A DNA stretch of 64,000 nt, taken from Marthasterias glacialis (taxonomy: Eukaryota > Echinodermata > Asteroidea > Forcipulatida > Asteriidae). The stretch lies in the NCBI GenBank assembly GCA_911728455.2, contig OU452222.1, forward strand, positions 9,756,108-9,820,107. Direction: 5' to 3'. The notes beneath the pieces were generated by a model. The model made no database searches, was not told the DNA's origin, and was given only the letters and a program-made list of their open reading frames with translations. This document shows positions 1-11,898 of the stretch, in pieces (positions within the stretch are counted from its first letter, which is position 1; every line of letters begins with the position of its first letter). A program made the position numbers and the translations under genes.

Positions 1-272
1 GGTGCGATATTATCAGTTGTCACACAAGCACAAGTGGAATACGGAAAAATACAGTGCAGAAGCACTCTATTTTTCCATATTCCACGAGCGTGTGTGTGAC
101 AACAAATTTGTTTTCACGCAAACTTTAAGTGCAGCTTAAAATAGCATGGAGTAAAAGAACAGCATTAGAACAGGGTTTGATATGAACCGTGCAATATGGT
201 TTATTATCACACTGTTGTTGCCATGGATCGACCAACCAGAATCAAGAATTCAAGTTTGCTTGAAGATAAAAT
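1..272 (+). repeat. Dispersed composite inverted-repeat element, copy A (truncated by the window start)
   Basis: The left part is a palindromic block whose ends read like gTTATCACACAAGC and its complement, with inner GGAATACGG and CGTATTCCACGAG-type motifs. A tail holding TATGGTTTATTATCACA and ending in GAAGATAA follows. Similar blocks in the same order occur at 22097-22592 and, inverted, at 54735-55125. No coding capacity, so it is a non-autonomous element. Confidence 0.65.
200..205 (-). terminator. Candidate polyadenylation signal of the metallophosphatase gene
   Basis: AATAAA on the minus strand, about 75 bases past the stop codon at 279-281. It lies inside a copy of a dispersed repeat (1-272), so the gene may use a signal supplied by the repeat. 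Position and motif are seen; use is inferred. Confidence 0.35.
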
Positions 273-278
273 TGGGTG

Positions 279-3200
279 TTATAATTCAAAATAGCTCTGC
301 ACACCTGATCTAAAATAATGAGTGCTTTGAGACACCCGAAGATAAAAGGCTATATATACCCCCAAATTCTGTGTTTTGTGACAGATTTCTGACATACCAG
401 TTTGACATATTTGAGAGTTATTGTTGTTGGTGAGTTGCATTTCCACTTCTTCCTTGTACGCTTGTAGGAACTGGGACTGACATTCTTTTACGAGGGGGCG
501 CTTTTCATCTGAGAGATGGAAGATGCGTCCTTCCACTTTGGGATTCACAGTGCACTGAGCTCTCTCTGCTAGATCTAAGTTTGCCTGTCGTAGTAGACTA
601 TGGCGCCTGCCAGAGATATACAATGTGACATGGTTAGGCAGGTACATGTACACAAAGACAAAGCAAAAAATCTAGATGAAATCATGCAAGCAGAAAATTG
701 CAATAAGCAAAATAATAGAAGGGCACCAATAGCAAAAATGATAATGAAATAGTATTTTGGCTTCTTTCTGCTAAGCAAGACTTTTTCTGTTCCAAGGAAT
801 TTGTTTGCTTGATGAAATTGAGCCCTGATTGCTTGTGTGGCGCCGCCCACCTGGATGCCCACAGACCCCTTCAAGCAACTCCATCACCAATGACCTGCAA
901 ATTGACAGTGTCTCTCCACTTCATGTCCCCCACCTGCTGTACGATTGTATGAAGTGGAGACAGTAGACTGCCTATGCTGGAACTCCAGCATGGCACCTAG
1001 TTGATTGATTTGGCACGTCATGGATGTAATTCGAACCCAGCTACACTTATCTAAGAGTTTGCCCCGATGTTTCTGGCTGTGGCTGCTCAATGCGCCGCAG
1101 CACCTTGTAAACCCTTTTAAAGTGCTATATAAAAGGGTCTCATAATTCAAAAGCTTCTAAAACCTACAAATGCGTTAAGTACCTAATTGTTGGTAGATAT
1201 ACACGCTACACAAGACTCCGGTACAATTACACTGATTGGTTATACTACTCATACATACCTGCTGAGACTGATAAGGCTCTGTCTATGCCCTGAATGACAC
1301 GGTTTGAGTCCCTTGACTATGTTGATTGAGAGGAAATGATTCTGGACAACAGTGGACAGGACAGGCCCTTCCTCTGCTGATGACAGTTGTCTACACACCC
1401 TCAGGATGTCATAACCATCTTTACCTTGAGCTATGTAGTCCTTTGTACACAGTCTGTAAACCTGGGATGAGAGACAAGGATGTGACAAGTTGCATATAGA
1501 CCTCTTGCATAAACTGCCATCGCTGATGTGCAAAAGTGTACATGCCACATACAACTCTCAGCCATGACAGGTCTTCCTTTATTAAACCACAGTGAGGGCG
1601 CTTTTTGAGCTTGTGACGTCATGTGCAAGGGGTCTTTTAAAAAATTACTAATACCCTAAAAACTAATATTGTTCAGAATTTAGTTAATAACATGTTTTTG
1701 TCTTTATTCCTTGAATACAGGAGGCCATGTAAATGCACATGCCCATTTTGTCAGTAAGCAAATACAACTTCTATTTAAAAAAATGTATATGAATTTTTTT
1801 AATTTGATGTAATACTTGTTGAAGCTTCCTCATTTATTTTACCAACTTGTAATAAATCTGTCGGCCGAGAGTCAGCTTCAGTCAATCATTTATTTAATTT
1901 TGATCCTACCTTACTCGGTAAAATTGGTTGATCCCCAATGCTGATTGAGTAAGGATCAATTCTACACCCAGGTTCTGCCTTGGGATCAAATCCAAACTTC
2001 ATCCCACTGACTTGAGGGAAGCGGCCCTCTTTCTTTGGATGCTGGGAGACTCCATTCTCCAAGGCTTGCCACAACTGCACACCTACAGACCAACAAAATC
2101 ACGATTTCAGGCTATTTAATAAAAATCTTATTGAATTTCTGAGGGGAAAAAAAAAGTCAGAAATCAGATTAAAACAGGAAGAATTTTATGCCAGAGCTTC
2201 TGAATTACGAGTGGTTTGGAGCGGGCTACATGGCTAGTTTGACTATTAAAATGACAGAAAAAGAGATTTATGTTGACATGGATATGTCTGCGTGCATTGC
2301 TAGTATATGTGCATAATGTTTAGGAAATGATCTTTTGCCCCCATTCAGGGTTTGCCCTTTCACTGGTTCACATTTCCTATAAAATACAGTAGGGATGCTT
2401 TTATGCTTTTCAACACAAGTATATTTTAGGCAATTTTACAATGCAAAATGCATTTGTCGTGGAAGATATGAAAGCGAGGCTGCCACATACCAAACCCCTC
2501 TATATATAGCTACTATTCTGTGCGCATTGGTGAAAATCACACACAGTCTGATAATTAACAAGCATTTCATTCCAGACGAAAATCACAGGTAACTAAATGC
2601 AGCTTTTTCAATCTACATTTACCAAAATGAACATCAGTTTGAATGTGGCATTGTCCCTGCAAACAGACAAATTTAGTTGTCACCTCCAATGAGCTGAATA
2701 GTCACTGTGCCACAAGTGCACATTCGAGCATTAGTTACACATGCAGACTCTTCACTGTTTGAAATAAAGCCTCACACACCTACAGGATGGCACGCCATCT
2801 TTGTAGTCAGGGAATAAGACTCAAAATGGAAAACTTGTGAATAAGGCCAACAGCACTGACTGAGTGGTGTATCTATATGTATGGCGGGATGACAGGTATG
2901 GCACGTGCCCAGGGCACCACTTGAAGGAGGGTGCACAAAAAAAACCCAGAAAAAACTTACTTTGATCACATCATAGACCCATTTGCATCAGTGAAAGCAA
3001 GTGAGGTGTACTTATAATTTTCATGTAGTGCCATCATTTGTTAATTAAAAGATTTACAAGCTTGACTTGTAATTTTGAGCTGACATTATGTTAAAGTTAT
3101 CTAAAAGATGGGTGCCAAATGTTTGGACAGTGGCACACTTTCATTGCTTGCTATGGATGCTATTTTCCCAACATACGCCCCAGTTGATACCTGTTATTTG

Positions 3201-6200
3201 TAGGACCACTAGCACGTCTATCATTGGAAGCAGACACATTAAATCTCTCTTCTTGAAGTCCCCAGCCTGGTGGATGGTATCCGATCGAAATGTTCCTGCG
3301 TTCAGTAATGCTATGTCTGCATTGCTGGTAGCTAGCATAATGTCAGTCACAAAATTACCTGCAAAAAATTGTGAATATCTATAGCAATTCTCACGAAAAG
3401 TGACATTTTGTAATAAACCCTGTTAAAATGCGGGACTTTGTTTTCTTTACACATTGAAGTACTGGGGTGGATTTCACAAAACTATTCCTTACTTAGGACT
3501 AGTCCTAACTTATGACTAGTCCTATAAGTTAGGACTAGTTACTCATCCTTACTCGAGATAGGGCTAGTCCTAGTGCTTTGTGAAATTCACACCTGGACTT
3601 AGAAACCCAAGGTTCGCAATGAATGTTCGATTACACATGAGACTTGCACAATCTATTGTGGTATCAGTTCTATCAAAATTGGTTTTGCACTCTCAAAACC
3701 CTAGAGGAAAATAAGAAAGTAGTATAAACTCTACAGTAAAAGAGTCCTGTAAAGTGTATTATCCTTCACTGGGAGGGTTTGCCTTCATGTTTTCAAATTT
3801 GTACCAGAACCTGCCGCAGATGGTGGTACATTTTGTATGTATTGGAAAGCTTAATTTGTGTTCAGCTATTACAAATAACTGTAACTGAAAGAATATTTGC
3901 ACTGCTTAAGCTGCTCTTGTATTTGAGAAAACAATTACTGAATAATTTTAATGATGTGGTAATAAACCAATCCATTAAGACCCGCCCCTAAACATATTGA
4001 CCAATCACAGCATTGCCTATGTCACCACTGAACACATGGGCATCACAATGTGCGTCTCTTCAATGCCAAACTGCACACCATAAATCGGCGTGCTATAACT
4101 CAAGCACGTATGTTTACATTTTCCAATAGGATTTTATCAGGTTGGACTTTTGTCAGACTTTTGGTGGTGTAGACAAGGCTATGATTGGTCAACACAGAAG
4201 GGGGGGGGGGCTTAATGGATCGGTCTATTGCATTACATAAAGAATATCATTGTAGTTTTAGCCCTTACACCAATGTGTGATAAGTACTGTATTCCACTTC
4301 CAGCGGAAAAAAATCCACAGGCTATTCAGGTGTTAGGATAAAAGCAAAATAATGACTACTGATGCCAAGTTAAAGAAAACAAACTTTTGTATTGTTTTAT
4401 GAGTAACCTCGTTCAAGCTTTTGCCTAACAATGTGCCTTTCAATTTTCTAGTATCAGAAGTCTGCTTTTAGAAGTGTCCTTACAAGACAAAAATGATATT
4501 TACCAATGTTTGTTTCCTGAGTTCTGATCAAGGCAAACCTTGCATCCAAGTCCACTTCAAGGGTCCCTAGTTTGTCCTCTAATTCCTTGTTGATAATCTC
4601 TGTGTTAGGGTATACAAGTACAGTATGAACATGATGAAATACCAAGTCAACCCAAACCCACCCCTGAAATTGTTGTACTTTTTTTAGACTGTCCAGTAAC
4701 ACGGATGTACAGTGTATTACCCAATAGTATTCATACTCAGGCCTGACACATGTTTGGTTGTTGCAAGGTCAAGGCAATTTTTCCCTTAGTAAATAGCACC
4801 TTTTTAAATTTCTACTGAAACATTTCAAGGGGCACCAAGGCAATTAATGGCCAGGGGGCATCGAGGCAGTTGCCTCAGTTGCCTCTGTGAAATATCAGGC
4901 CTGCATACTCATACACATGACGATGTATTCATACACGAATAAAAATATTACATCTGCACTCTTTTATGAGCATTACGCTGATTTTCTCACGGTGCGCCAC
5001 AGCAAACCCACAGCCTGCCCTGGGATTTTAATTAAACATTGCAGTAGCAAAAGCTCTTGACAAAGATTGTTGATTTCAATATTAATACATGTGATCAAAA
5101 TATTGAAGTACATAAATGTATTTTATAGACACTCAAATGTTCCCATCTGCCAGGTTGGTGCTTTTGAAATATCATTTAAATGAAAGTCACCCACGACATG
5201 TGGATGGACGACTGTTAGTACCAATACCACATGATTTTATCTCAAAGATTTTCACAGATCACCCACAATGGATGGATTCAGAGAGTTGTTTTGCCAAGGA
5301 GGGAGGGGGAGCCAGGAGTGGGGGGGGGGGGGGGGGGGGGCTGGTCGGCCACTGGGCATGATCAATTGTAGCATAACACATACATGTACAAGACTAGATT
5401 AATTCTGCCCCCTCCACAATCCCCTTGATCCACCAATGACCACAATCTACCCCAGATAGAAGACTTACTCTGATAATCACTGACAATCTCTTCCACCTCA
5501 GTGTCTTCTTCTATCTCTGACGTAATATCAATCTTCTCCACTCTGACACTGGTTCTACCAAAGTCAGTGAAAGTCACTTCCAGCCTTGATAGAGTCCTGA
5601 AGTCAGTTCCACTCTTGACAATGTATTTACCATTCTTCTGCACAATTCAAGTGAGATATTTTGTGTTCAAGAGTCACTTTAAGTCCTTGTCCCTATCTAC
5701 AATTGTACCCTGTGGCCAATGTCCTTAGGCTTGTAAACAGACTAGTCCTGCCTCAGGCTGGTTTATAGCTGATTGCGCGATGATAATCTCCAGATGCTGT
5801 GATTGATGAACGCTGATCTTTTTCATTGCAATCTATGGTCGCTGAGGCATCAGCGTCCACTGTTAACTACATCGCGCGTCAATTTTAACGCCGTGTGATT
5901 TGACCAACTAGAAACAAGCATTCACAAAGCAGTCCTTGGCATAATCTCTGCATACTGTAAGCAAAGCAAGTGGCATGCTAATATGCCATTGGTTCTTGTA
6001 TGTAGATTGAGTGATCCAACAATTCAAATCTATTGTGAACAAGCACAAGATTTACCTCAATGATTTCATAATCATGGTCATGTCCTCCAAGTATTAGATC
6101 AATATCCTCTACATTCTCCGCTAGTCGTATATCATTAGGCATCCTCATGTGTGTTAGAGCTATCACATAATCAGCCCCCTGTCAGAAATAATATCAATTC

Positions 6201-9200
6201 AAGTCCTGTTTACATATGGGCAAGATACGATGATGTTTATGTGGAAAGTTTTAGATTTTGTGCTGTAATTTCCACAAAAAATCAAGTTCTGCATAACAGC
6301 TGCAGGCCTGGAGTTTCATCTTTGAGAGGGAAAGACCATTTTTATTTTGCATAGGGCACTTTCAGTTTCAGTGGAAAATCTTAGGCCTAAAGTTTATGGG
6401 AATATTTGAAGGGGCACCAAGGCCAAGACCAGGGCAACAAAGGCCATTGCCTCCAGATGCAATGCTGAATAAGTTTTGAGATGTGCCCACTATGTTCATA
6501 TCAAAAGTTACTCAACATCTGCAACTACCATTGACATACAATGGAAGATTTCTTCTATTACGCTGCATACATACATGTATACACTATGTGCCTGCAGGCT
6601 ATGCTGTCCAAGCTCTGGCACTTTTCTTGTCAACATGTGATGCCATGAGCGACACTGTGTAGGAATAACAACTATCTCCTCCAGTGTACTTGGAGGCAAA
6701 GAAAATAATGATACAAAACAGTATTGTTCTATTTCTGTCTTTAAGATTTAAACCTCATTCAGTTGTTGTTATTATTTTTGCTGATTTGCACAAAAACAAC
6801 TTAAATTCTTACATTCTTGGAAAGGTTGAACCTAGAGTTAGTCTCTGGGACTGATTTTAAAACCAAAACACATAATTATGTACATATGTGTATTTTGCGT
6901 TCAATTCCCGAGATGCTATTATAGGATTTTAGAATGAGAAATAAGAATATATCTCACAGCTATTGACCATCAGTAGCAAAGATTTTAGCTCAGCAGGAGG
7001 AAAAATGTAGATTATACATATAATACACTGTTTGTATAGCAGTTCGATATCTGCCAATTTGTTTTTGTATGACAACCTCAGGCCTAATACAGTAAGTTTC
7101 AATTACCGTATTTCAGTTTTGATTGTTGCAGAACCTTGTGAAATGTCAAGGACACTATTTTACCTTGGATTATTGATATTCCTTCCATCACACTCATAGA
7201 CTTAGTGTTAGCCAGAGGGGTGTCTAGGTGTCTTTCGGACACCTTGTTTGTAATTTCAGCACCATCCTTAATCCATCTTTATATATAGACCTTTCGTTTG
7301 ATTACAAATACTGACCATACACTGGTACACTAGTTTTCTCTAATCAGTACACTTACCTGCTGCTTGAGGTCTTGTGCAAGTTCAGTGCCTTGTTTGACAT
7401 AATCAATGTACGTCAAATTCTCTCTGTCAATGGTTGCTAAGGTTACAAGCCACTCCTCTTCCACTAGGCCAATCAATCCAATCTAACAAAGAAAAACAAA
7501 CATCACACACTCAACAACACAAAGTTTCCCTTAAGCGCTTTCCAAGTTACACAGCCAATTCAAAGGAAATAAAACTCTAAGAAATTTAACTCAAGCACCA
7601 CCACCCGATGATCATTTCATACTTGATGCATATTTTCCTGGGGAGAAATAAACACTCAGTATGCTAATCCCGGGGTTATCTTGCCTAACCCCTACTGCTA
7701 AACAGCTATGTAGCTAATTCCCCAGGGAAATGTCTAATCCCCCAGGGGTTTGCCAAGGTAATTCAAGTGTGAAAAGGTTAACCAAATTTTCTCAGCGATT
7801 ACCCAGGAAACATCTAGTGTGAAAAGGGGCTTAAATAAGTTTACGTGTAACAATGCACACTTTGTTTGTTGTGTTATCCAAACTGTACTAAAATGACTTT
7901 CTGGCTGTTCTAGTAAAATCTGAATTTAACAAAGAAAATGTCCATTATGTTAATACGCATGTAAACAATGAACCGTTTTATACCATTGGTGGATCCAGTG
8001 AGTTGCTGTTGAGAGGGTGGGTTGGGGGTAGTGGTTAGTGTCATTTGACAGGTTTGTATCAGCCTACATGTTGTATTTCAATAAGTTACTCACGAAAATC
8101 ATTGGAATCTGAAGGACTGACACAAACCCTGGGTTTCTATTAGATGGCCCTTTATTCGAGATGTACTTTTTCAAAAATTTGGAAGTATAATTCACAATTT
8201 TAGTAGTAGAAGTAAACTAATTTTGGACTTAAATACTTCACTATTCGTTGATTTTTTATAGTGTCTCAAAACAATTTCACTTTTCAGATTAAAAAAAAAA
8301 CACTTAATTTATCTTTAAGGTGACAGAAATTATTCTGGACAATTTATGGATTATATGGATGCTAAAAAAATGATTCACCTTCTTGCCCTGACATGTGATC
8401 ATGCGTGTGACTAATCCATCTGCCAATGGTTGTCCAGTAAAGTTATCAATCACATTGCTCATCATCCATGGAAAGTTAGTATCACGAACTATGTCTTCTA
8501 GCTCATCCACTCCAAAATCTTGACACAAAAAACAACAAAAATAAACATTCCATCAATTTTGTTTTATATCTCCAACAAGAAAGTTTTTGTAAAATCACAA
8601 ATTCAAATCCAAAATTCCCTGGATTGTGTTCCTACATTTGTACCTTGCAAAGCTCCTTAATTGATATCAATCAATTTTTATTTATATAAAATCAAGGTAT
8701 TCTCAAAAGTATTCAGCACTGTAGCCTGTATGCACATGTAGGTATTATGAGAAAACAGTCTCAGCAGAAGAAAGAAAAATTTAAGTAGAAAATTAAGAGA
8801 TGATATGTTTAGACAGTAGATGTGGAGAAGACAATGAAGAAGACAAAGAAGACAAGGAAGAAAAAAAAGAAGAAGGCAAAGAAGACAAAGAAGAAGAAAA
8901 AGAAGACAACAACGACAACGATGACAACAATAAATACAATTTTTAAAAGAAATGATGACTGTCATATCATCTAATGATTATCTAATTGTTATTGATTTTT
9001 ACCAAAGTCATGGTTGCCATATACTGCAGTGTTGACTTTCATAGCATTCAGAACTGGGACCATGTGTTGACCTCTTGTCACATTACTCACTGTGTGAAAA
9101 TTAGTCAAAACAGAAGATTACAGGAAAAGCTCACTGAAAACAATCCTAAAAATCATCCTTAATGCTTAAGTTGATCTTCATTCAACACAATAATATCAGA

Positions 9201-9722
9201 GTCCAGTAAGTTTAGCACTAAGACAACAAAAACATGTTTTAAGTAATAAATTATTGTTTAGGCTATCAAGTCTAAATCTTGTCCCACAAAATAGCAATTG
9301 TCAAATAAGTAAAAAGAGAGACAGTTATCATTTTGTGGAGATTCTTCATGAAATTCAATCTCTGACAAGTAACAATCGGTTGGAGTTGGCTGAAAAGAGC
9401 AGCAAACTCACAAACACAGTTTTAAACAATTTATTTAAAACTTGATACCATTGAGAAACAAGGGTTGTAACAAACATTTTGTATTCATAATTATTTCTTG
9501 TTTAAAGCTGATTATGAAAAAGTAAGAAAAACAATTCTTACTGATGGACGGATTCAGAGCATCTCCACTGAAGAAGATGAGTGGGTTCTCAGACAGGAAA
9601 CTCTTGATGATTGTAGCAAAGCGTGCTGCTCCACCCACTGGCTCCCTGTCTTTTGGCTCCACATTGTACACATCGTTGAAGTGAAGGATGGTTATGGTTA
9701 CCATCTCATGGGTGGTGTACAT
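279..9722 (-). CDS. 5'-nucleotidase/UshA-type metallophosphatase, 11 exons
   Basis: Predicted to hydrolyse phosphate esters such as nucleotides or sugar phosphates. Exons on the minus strand: 9542-9722, 9003-9089, 8379-8518, 7357-7482, 6056-6178, 5469-5637, 4504-4599, 3191-3358, 1910-2082, 1259-1461, 279-606. All junctions are GT-AG and in phase, giving about 597 aa. The N-terminal calcineurin-like domain shows LHFNDVYN (residues 13-20), FFSGDALNPS (50-59), YGNHDFDFG (84-92), ALTHMRMPND (185-194) and GGHDHDYE (209-216). The C-terminal 5'-nucleotidase domain includes ADIALLNAGTFRSD (321-334). There is no signal peptide or GPI tail, so it is probably cytosolic, unlike CD73. It resembles metazoan proteins often labelled mannosylglucosyl-3-phosphoglycerate phosphatase-like; the substrate is not deducible here. 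The frame is open upstream of the first ATG as far as about 9860 without another ATG, so an upstream exon may add N-terminal residues. Family call is firm; N-terminus and exact C-terminus are less so. Confidence 0.9.
1581..1632 (+). repeat. Short dispersed repeat, matches 52894-52945 inverted
   Basis: The stretch around CAGTGAGGGCGCT followed by TTGAGCTTGTGACGTC recurs as its reverse complement near 52894-52945 in a TUBGCP2 intron. Both copies are intronic. Function and full length are unknown. Confidence 0.5.
3465..3594. repeat. MITE-like inverted repeat (TAGGACTAGTCCTA family)
   Basis: Ends GGTGGATTTCACAAA and TTTGTGAAATTCACACC are near-perfect inverted repeats, and the interior is built of TTAGGACTAGTCCTAA palindromes. 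A second family member lies at 29297-29458. It sits in the eighth intron of the phosphatase gene. Confidence 0.75.
3964..4226. repeat. TIR element with CCAATCCATTAAG ends
   Basis: Left end CCAATCCATTAAG with GACCAATCAC behind it; right end TGATTGGTCAAC then CTTAATGGATCGG. The outer and inner motifs are inverted copies. A diverged relative lies at 50543-50788, and GATTGGTCAATGCATGAAG at 42722-42740 looks like a fragment. Intronic, no coding capacity. Confidence 0.6.
4788..4905 (+). repeat. Dispersed repeat with GGGGCACCAAGGCAAT motif, copy 1
   Basis: Contains TTTCAAGGGGCACCAAGGCA, then a GCC/CAGGGGGCAT stretch, then TTGCCTCTGTGAAATATCAG and GCCTG. Copies with the same order occur near 6395-6462 and 17455-17585, and inverted at 31806-31970. 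Non-coding, probably a short transposable element. Confidence 0.6.
5318..5341 (+). repeat. Poly-G tract
   Basis: An uninterrupted run of more than 20 G in a phosphatase intron; length may be unreliable in the assembly. Confidence 0.9.
6395..6462 (+). repeat. Dispersed GGGGCACCAAGG repeat, partial copy 2
   Basis: Short match (TTGAAGGGGCACCAAGGCC, then GACCAGGGCA and GCCATTGCCTCCA) to the family at 4788-4905 and 17455-17585. It lies in the phosphatase intron between exons at 6056-6178 and 7357-7482. Confidence 0.5.
8815..8940 (+). repeat. Purine-rich (GAA/GAC)n microsatellite-like tract
   Basis: A degenerate run of AAGAAGACAAAGAAG-type units. It lies in the intron between the phosphatase exons at 9003-9089 and 8379-8518. 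The Leu/Cys-rich reading on the other strand is a by-product of this simple sequence. Confidence 0.8.
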
Positions 9723-9863
9723 TGCTTTGATTTCGGCTGAGAGTTTGCGCTGGTAGGAGGACTTGCGACTTAGATTTGGCGTTGAGTCGTCAAGACCTTT
9801 TTCAGTGATGCAGAGAAAAATATTTGTGGCAATATATTTATTTACTGATTCAGTAGTTTTTCA

Positions 9864-10565
9864 TTAGTGAACCGGAATGTCTGTACAAGTGGTTCAAAAA
9901 ACATAGCAAAACAAAACATGTCACATTATCGCATGTGCACACAAGAACAAAAATCAACAACTTTTTTGAAAAACATTTCTCTTTTTTTAATTTGAACTTT
10001 CGCATTTTATTTTGTACAAAAACTAGAGCATCGTACTTGTGGATATTGGATATTCTTTCAAAAAAGACACCGTTACACTCATTATCTGTCTAGATCCATT
10101 GAAAACGTTTTAAATACACACACATTGTATATCATGTTTCCTTTTGAAAGTGAGCTTGTAATATTTCAGGAACTGGTAAAAAGAATGAGAAAAAAGAAAA
10201 AAAGCATCTTACATACATGTATGAACATTTAATTGGCTGACTTATTGTCCAGAGTCCAGTAATTTTAGCATTGGGTCATCAGTAACAGTCATGCAGTCTT
10301 ATGTTTTTCCAAACATACATATTTTCAATATCAACTAATGTATACTAAAGCCTTCTAATTCCAAACCTCACTTTCTTAAAGTTCAGAAAATGTAACATAA
10401 GAAGTAGTTTAGGTCCTGTAAAAAATATTTCTGGTCCAGCAAAAGTTCTGAGCTGCAAGACCTGTGGTCAAGTGGAGATTTTCTAGTAGTTTAAGCCCTG
10501 ATATTATGATACATTTGAATTTATTCTCAGACTGACTCAACCAGTTCTGTCTACCGAGATTGCTC
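9864..10565. other. Intergenic stretch, nothing recognised
   Basis: AT-rich sequence upstream of the phosphatase gene. It must contain or adjoin that gene's promoter or first non-coding exon, but I see no convincing core promoter motif. Confidence 0.5.
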
Positions 10566-10965
10566 GGCACCTAGAGGCAGTTCGAATCATACATGTACTA
10601 GCAGCAGGTACCGCAACCATTAAAATAGATGTTAATTTTTGCATCGGGGATAAAGAATATTATTTGTGTGTTTTTTTTACCCATACACCGATGTGTGTTA
10701 AGCGCTGTATGCTCAGTACTTTCCCGAGTCCTGTGAAAAAGAAATCAATCTAGGCATAAAATTAACATCTATTATAATGGTTGCAGTACCCACTGCCAAT
10801 AGGATTCAAACTGCCTCTAGGTGCCTCTAATATGCATGTGATTTTTTTTACAGGACTCAGGAAAGTACTAAGCATACAGTGTTTACCACACATCGGTGTA
10901 TAAGTAAAAAACACACATAATATTCTTTATCCCGAAGCAAAAAATTAACTTCTATTACAACCAGT
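10566..10965. repeat. Complex inverted repeat of a dispersed element
   Basis: Segment A (from GGCACCTAGAGGCAGTTCGA at 10566) and segment B (GCATCGGGGATAAAGAATAT, then ACACCGATGTGTG and AGTACTTTCCCGAGTCCTG) are followed by inverted A near 10758-10830 and inverted B near 10850-10965. B-like motifs also occur near 4255-4330, 26125-26235, 29565-29650 and 35075-35200, so B marks a dispersed family. Non-coding. Confidence 0.65.
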
Positions 10966-11898
10966 TCTGAATGGCAACTTGCCTTTTAACAGAAAGGAAA
11001 GACTGGCCAATCTCCAAAAGCCTGCGAAGTGACTGGCAGCCTGCTACAGAAAACTAAGCATACAGCTTTAATTTATGGCATCTGAATTAACATAGTTAAC
11101 CACATGTATGGGCACCAGCAACGATTGTGTATCGCGAAGAATAAAACATTTGATTGTCTACGCAATAAAATGAATTATACAAATTTGTACACTATGCATC
11201 CATACATTCACCATCTCCCATCTTGAAATAATTGTTGTTGACAACAATTGCTGTTAGCAGTTGTTAACAACAACTGCTACCATGGTAACAGTCATGGCTC
11301 TCTCCCACTTCAATTGCATTCGTAAATAATTAAGGCCTGGATTTACTCATTACGAGATAGACACAAATTAGTCAATTTTTATTCTCTTAGCTTCAACAGC
11401 CATTGACAAGATTAATAATTAATATTTATATTGCCCCACCAGCACAAATTGTGTAAACGTACGTCAGCCAATTACCTGCCTCACTGCATTGTTTCTTAAA
11501 AAACATTACCATGGCTTCGATTTGTCCTTGACATTTTATGTAACTGCTGTCATTATTTTCCGAGCCATGAAGATGGCAATGAAGAATTCAAATTTCATTA
11601 AATTAATTACACTTTTCAGTTTCACAGCTGGGTGAATATTGTGTGGGGTAACAGTCAGAGTGTACATGTTTTGTCGAAAAAGAATTGTATGAACACATGC
11701 TAGCCTAAAAACTTTGGAGTACAACATTACATACATGTAAGTACACTGTACATTATAGTTTTTAAGACAAACTTTTGTTAATAAAAGAATATGTCTTAAA
11801 ACTATTTCAATCAAATTAATTGTAATACATTAACAAGTACAGAAATGCCGTTTCAAAACAGAATTTGTTATTTTATATATCACAGGCTGGTCCTTTAA

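Noticed and set aside
8678-8965. 95-aa minus-strand Leu/Cys-rich open frame
   Set aside because: Produced by the (GAA/GAC)n purine tract inside a phosphatase intron; no domain or start context.
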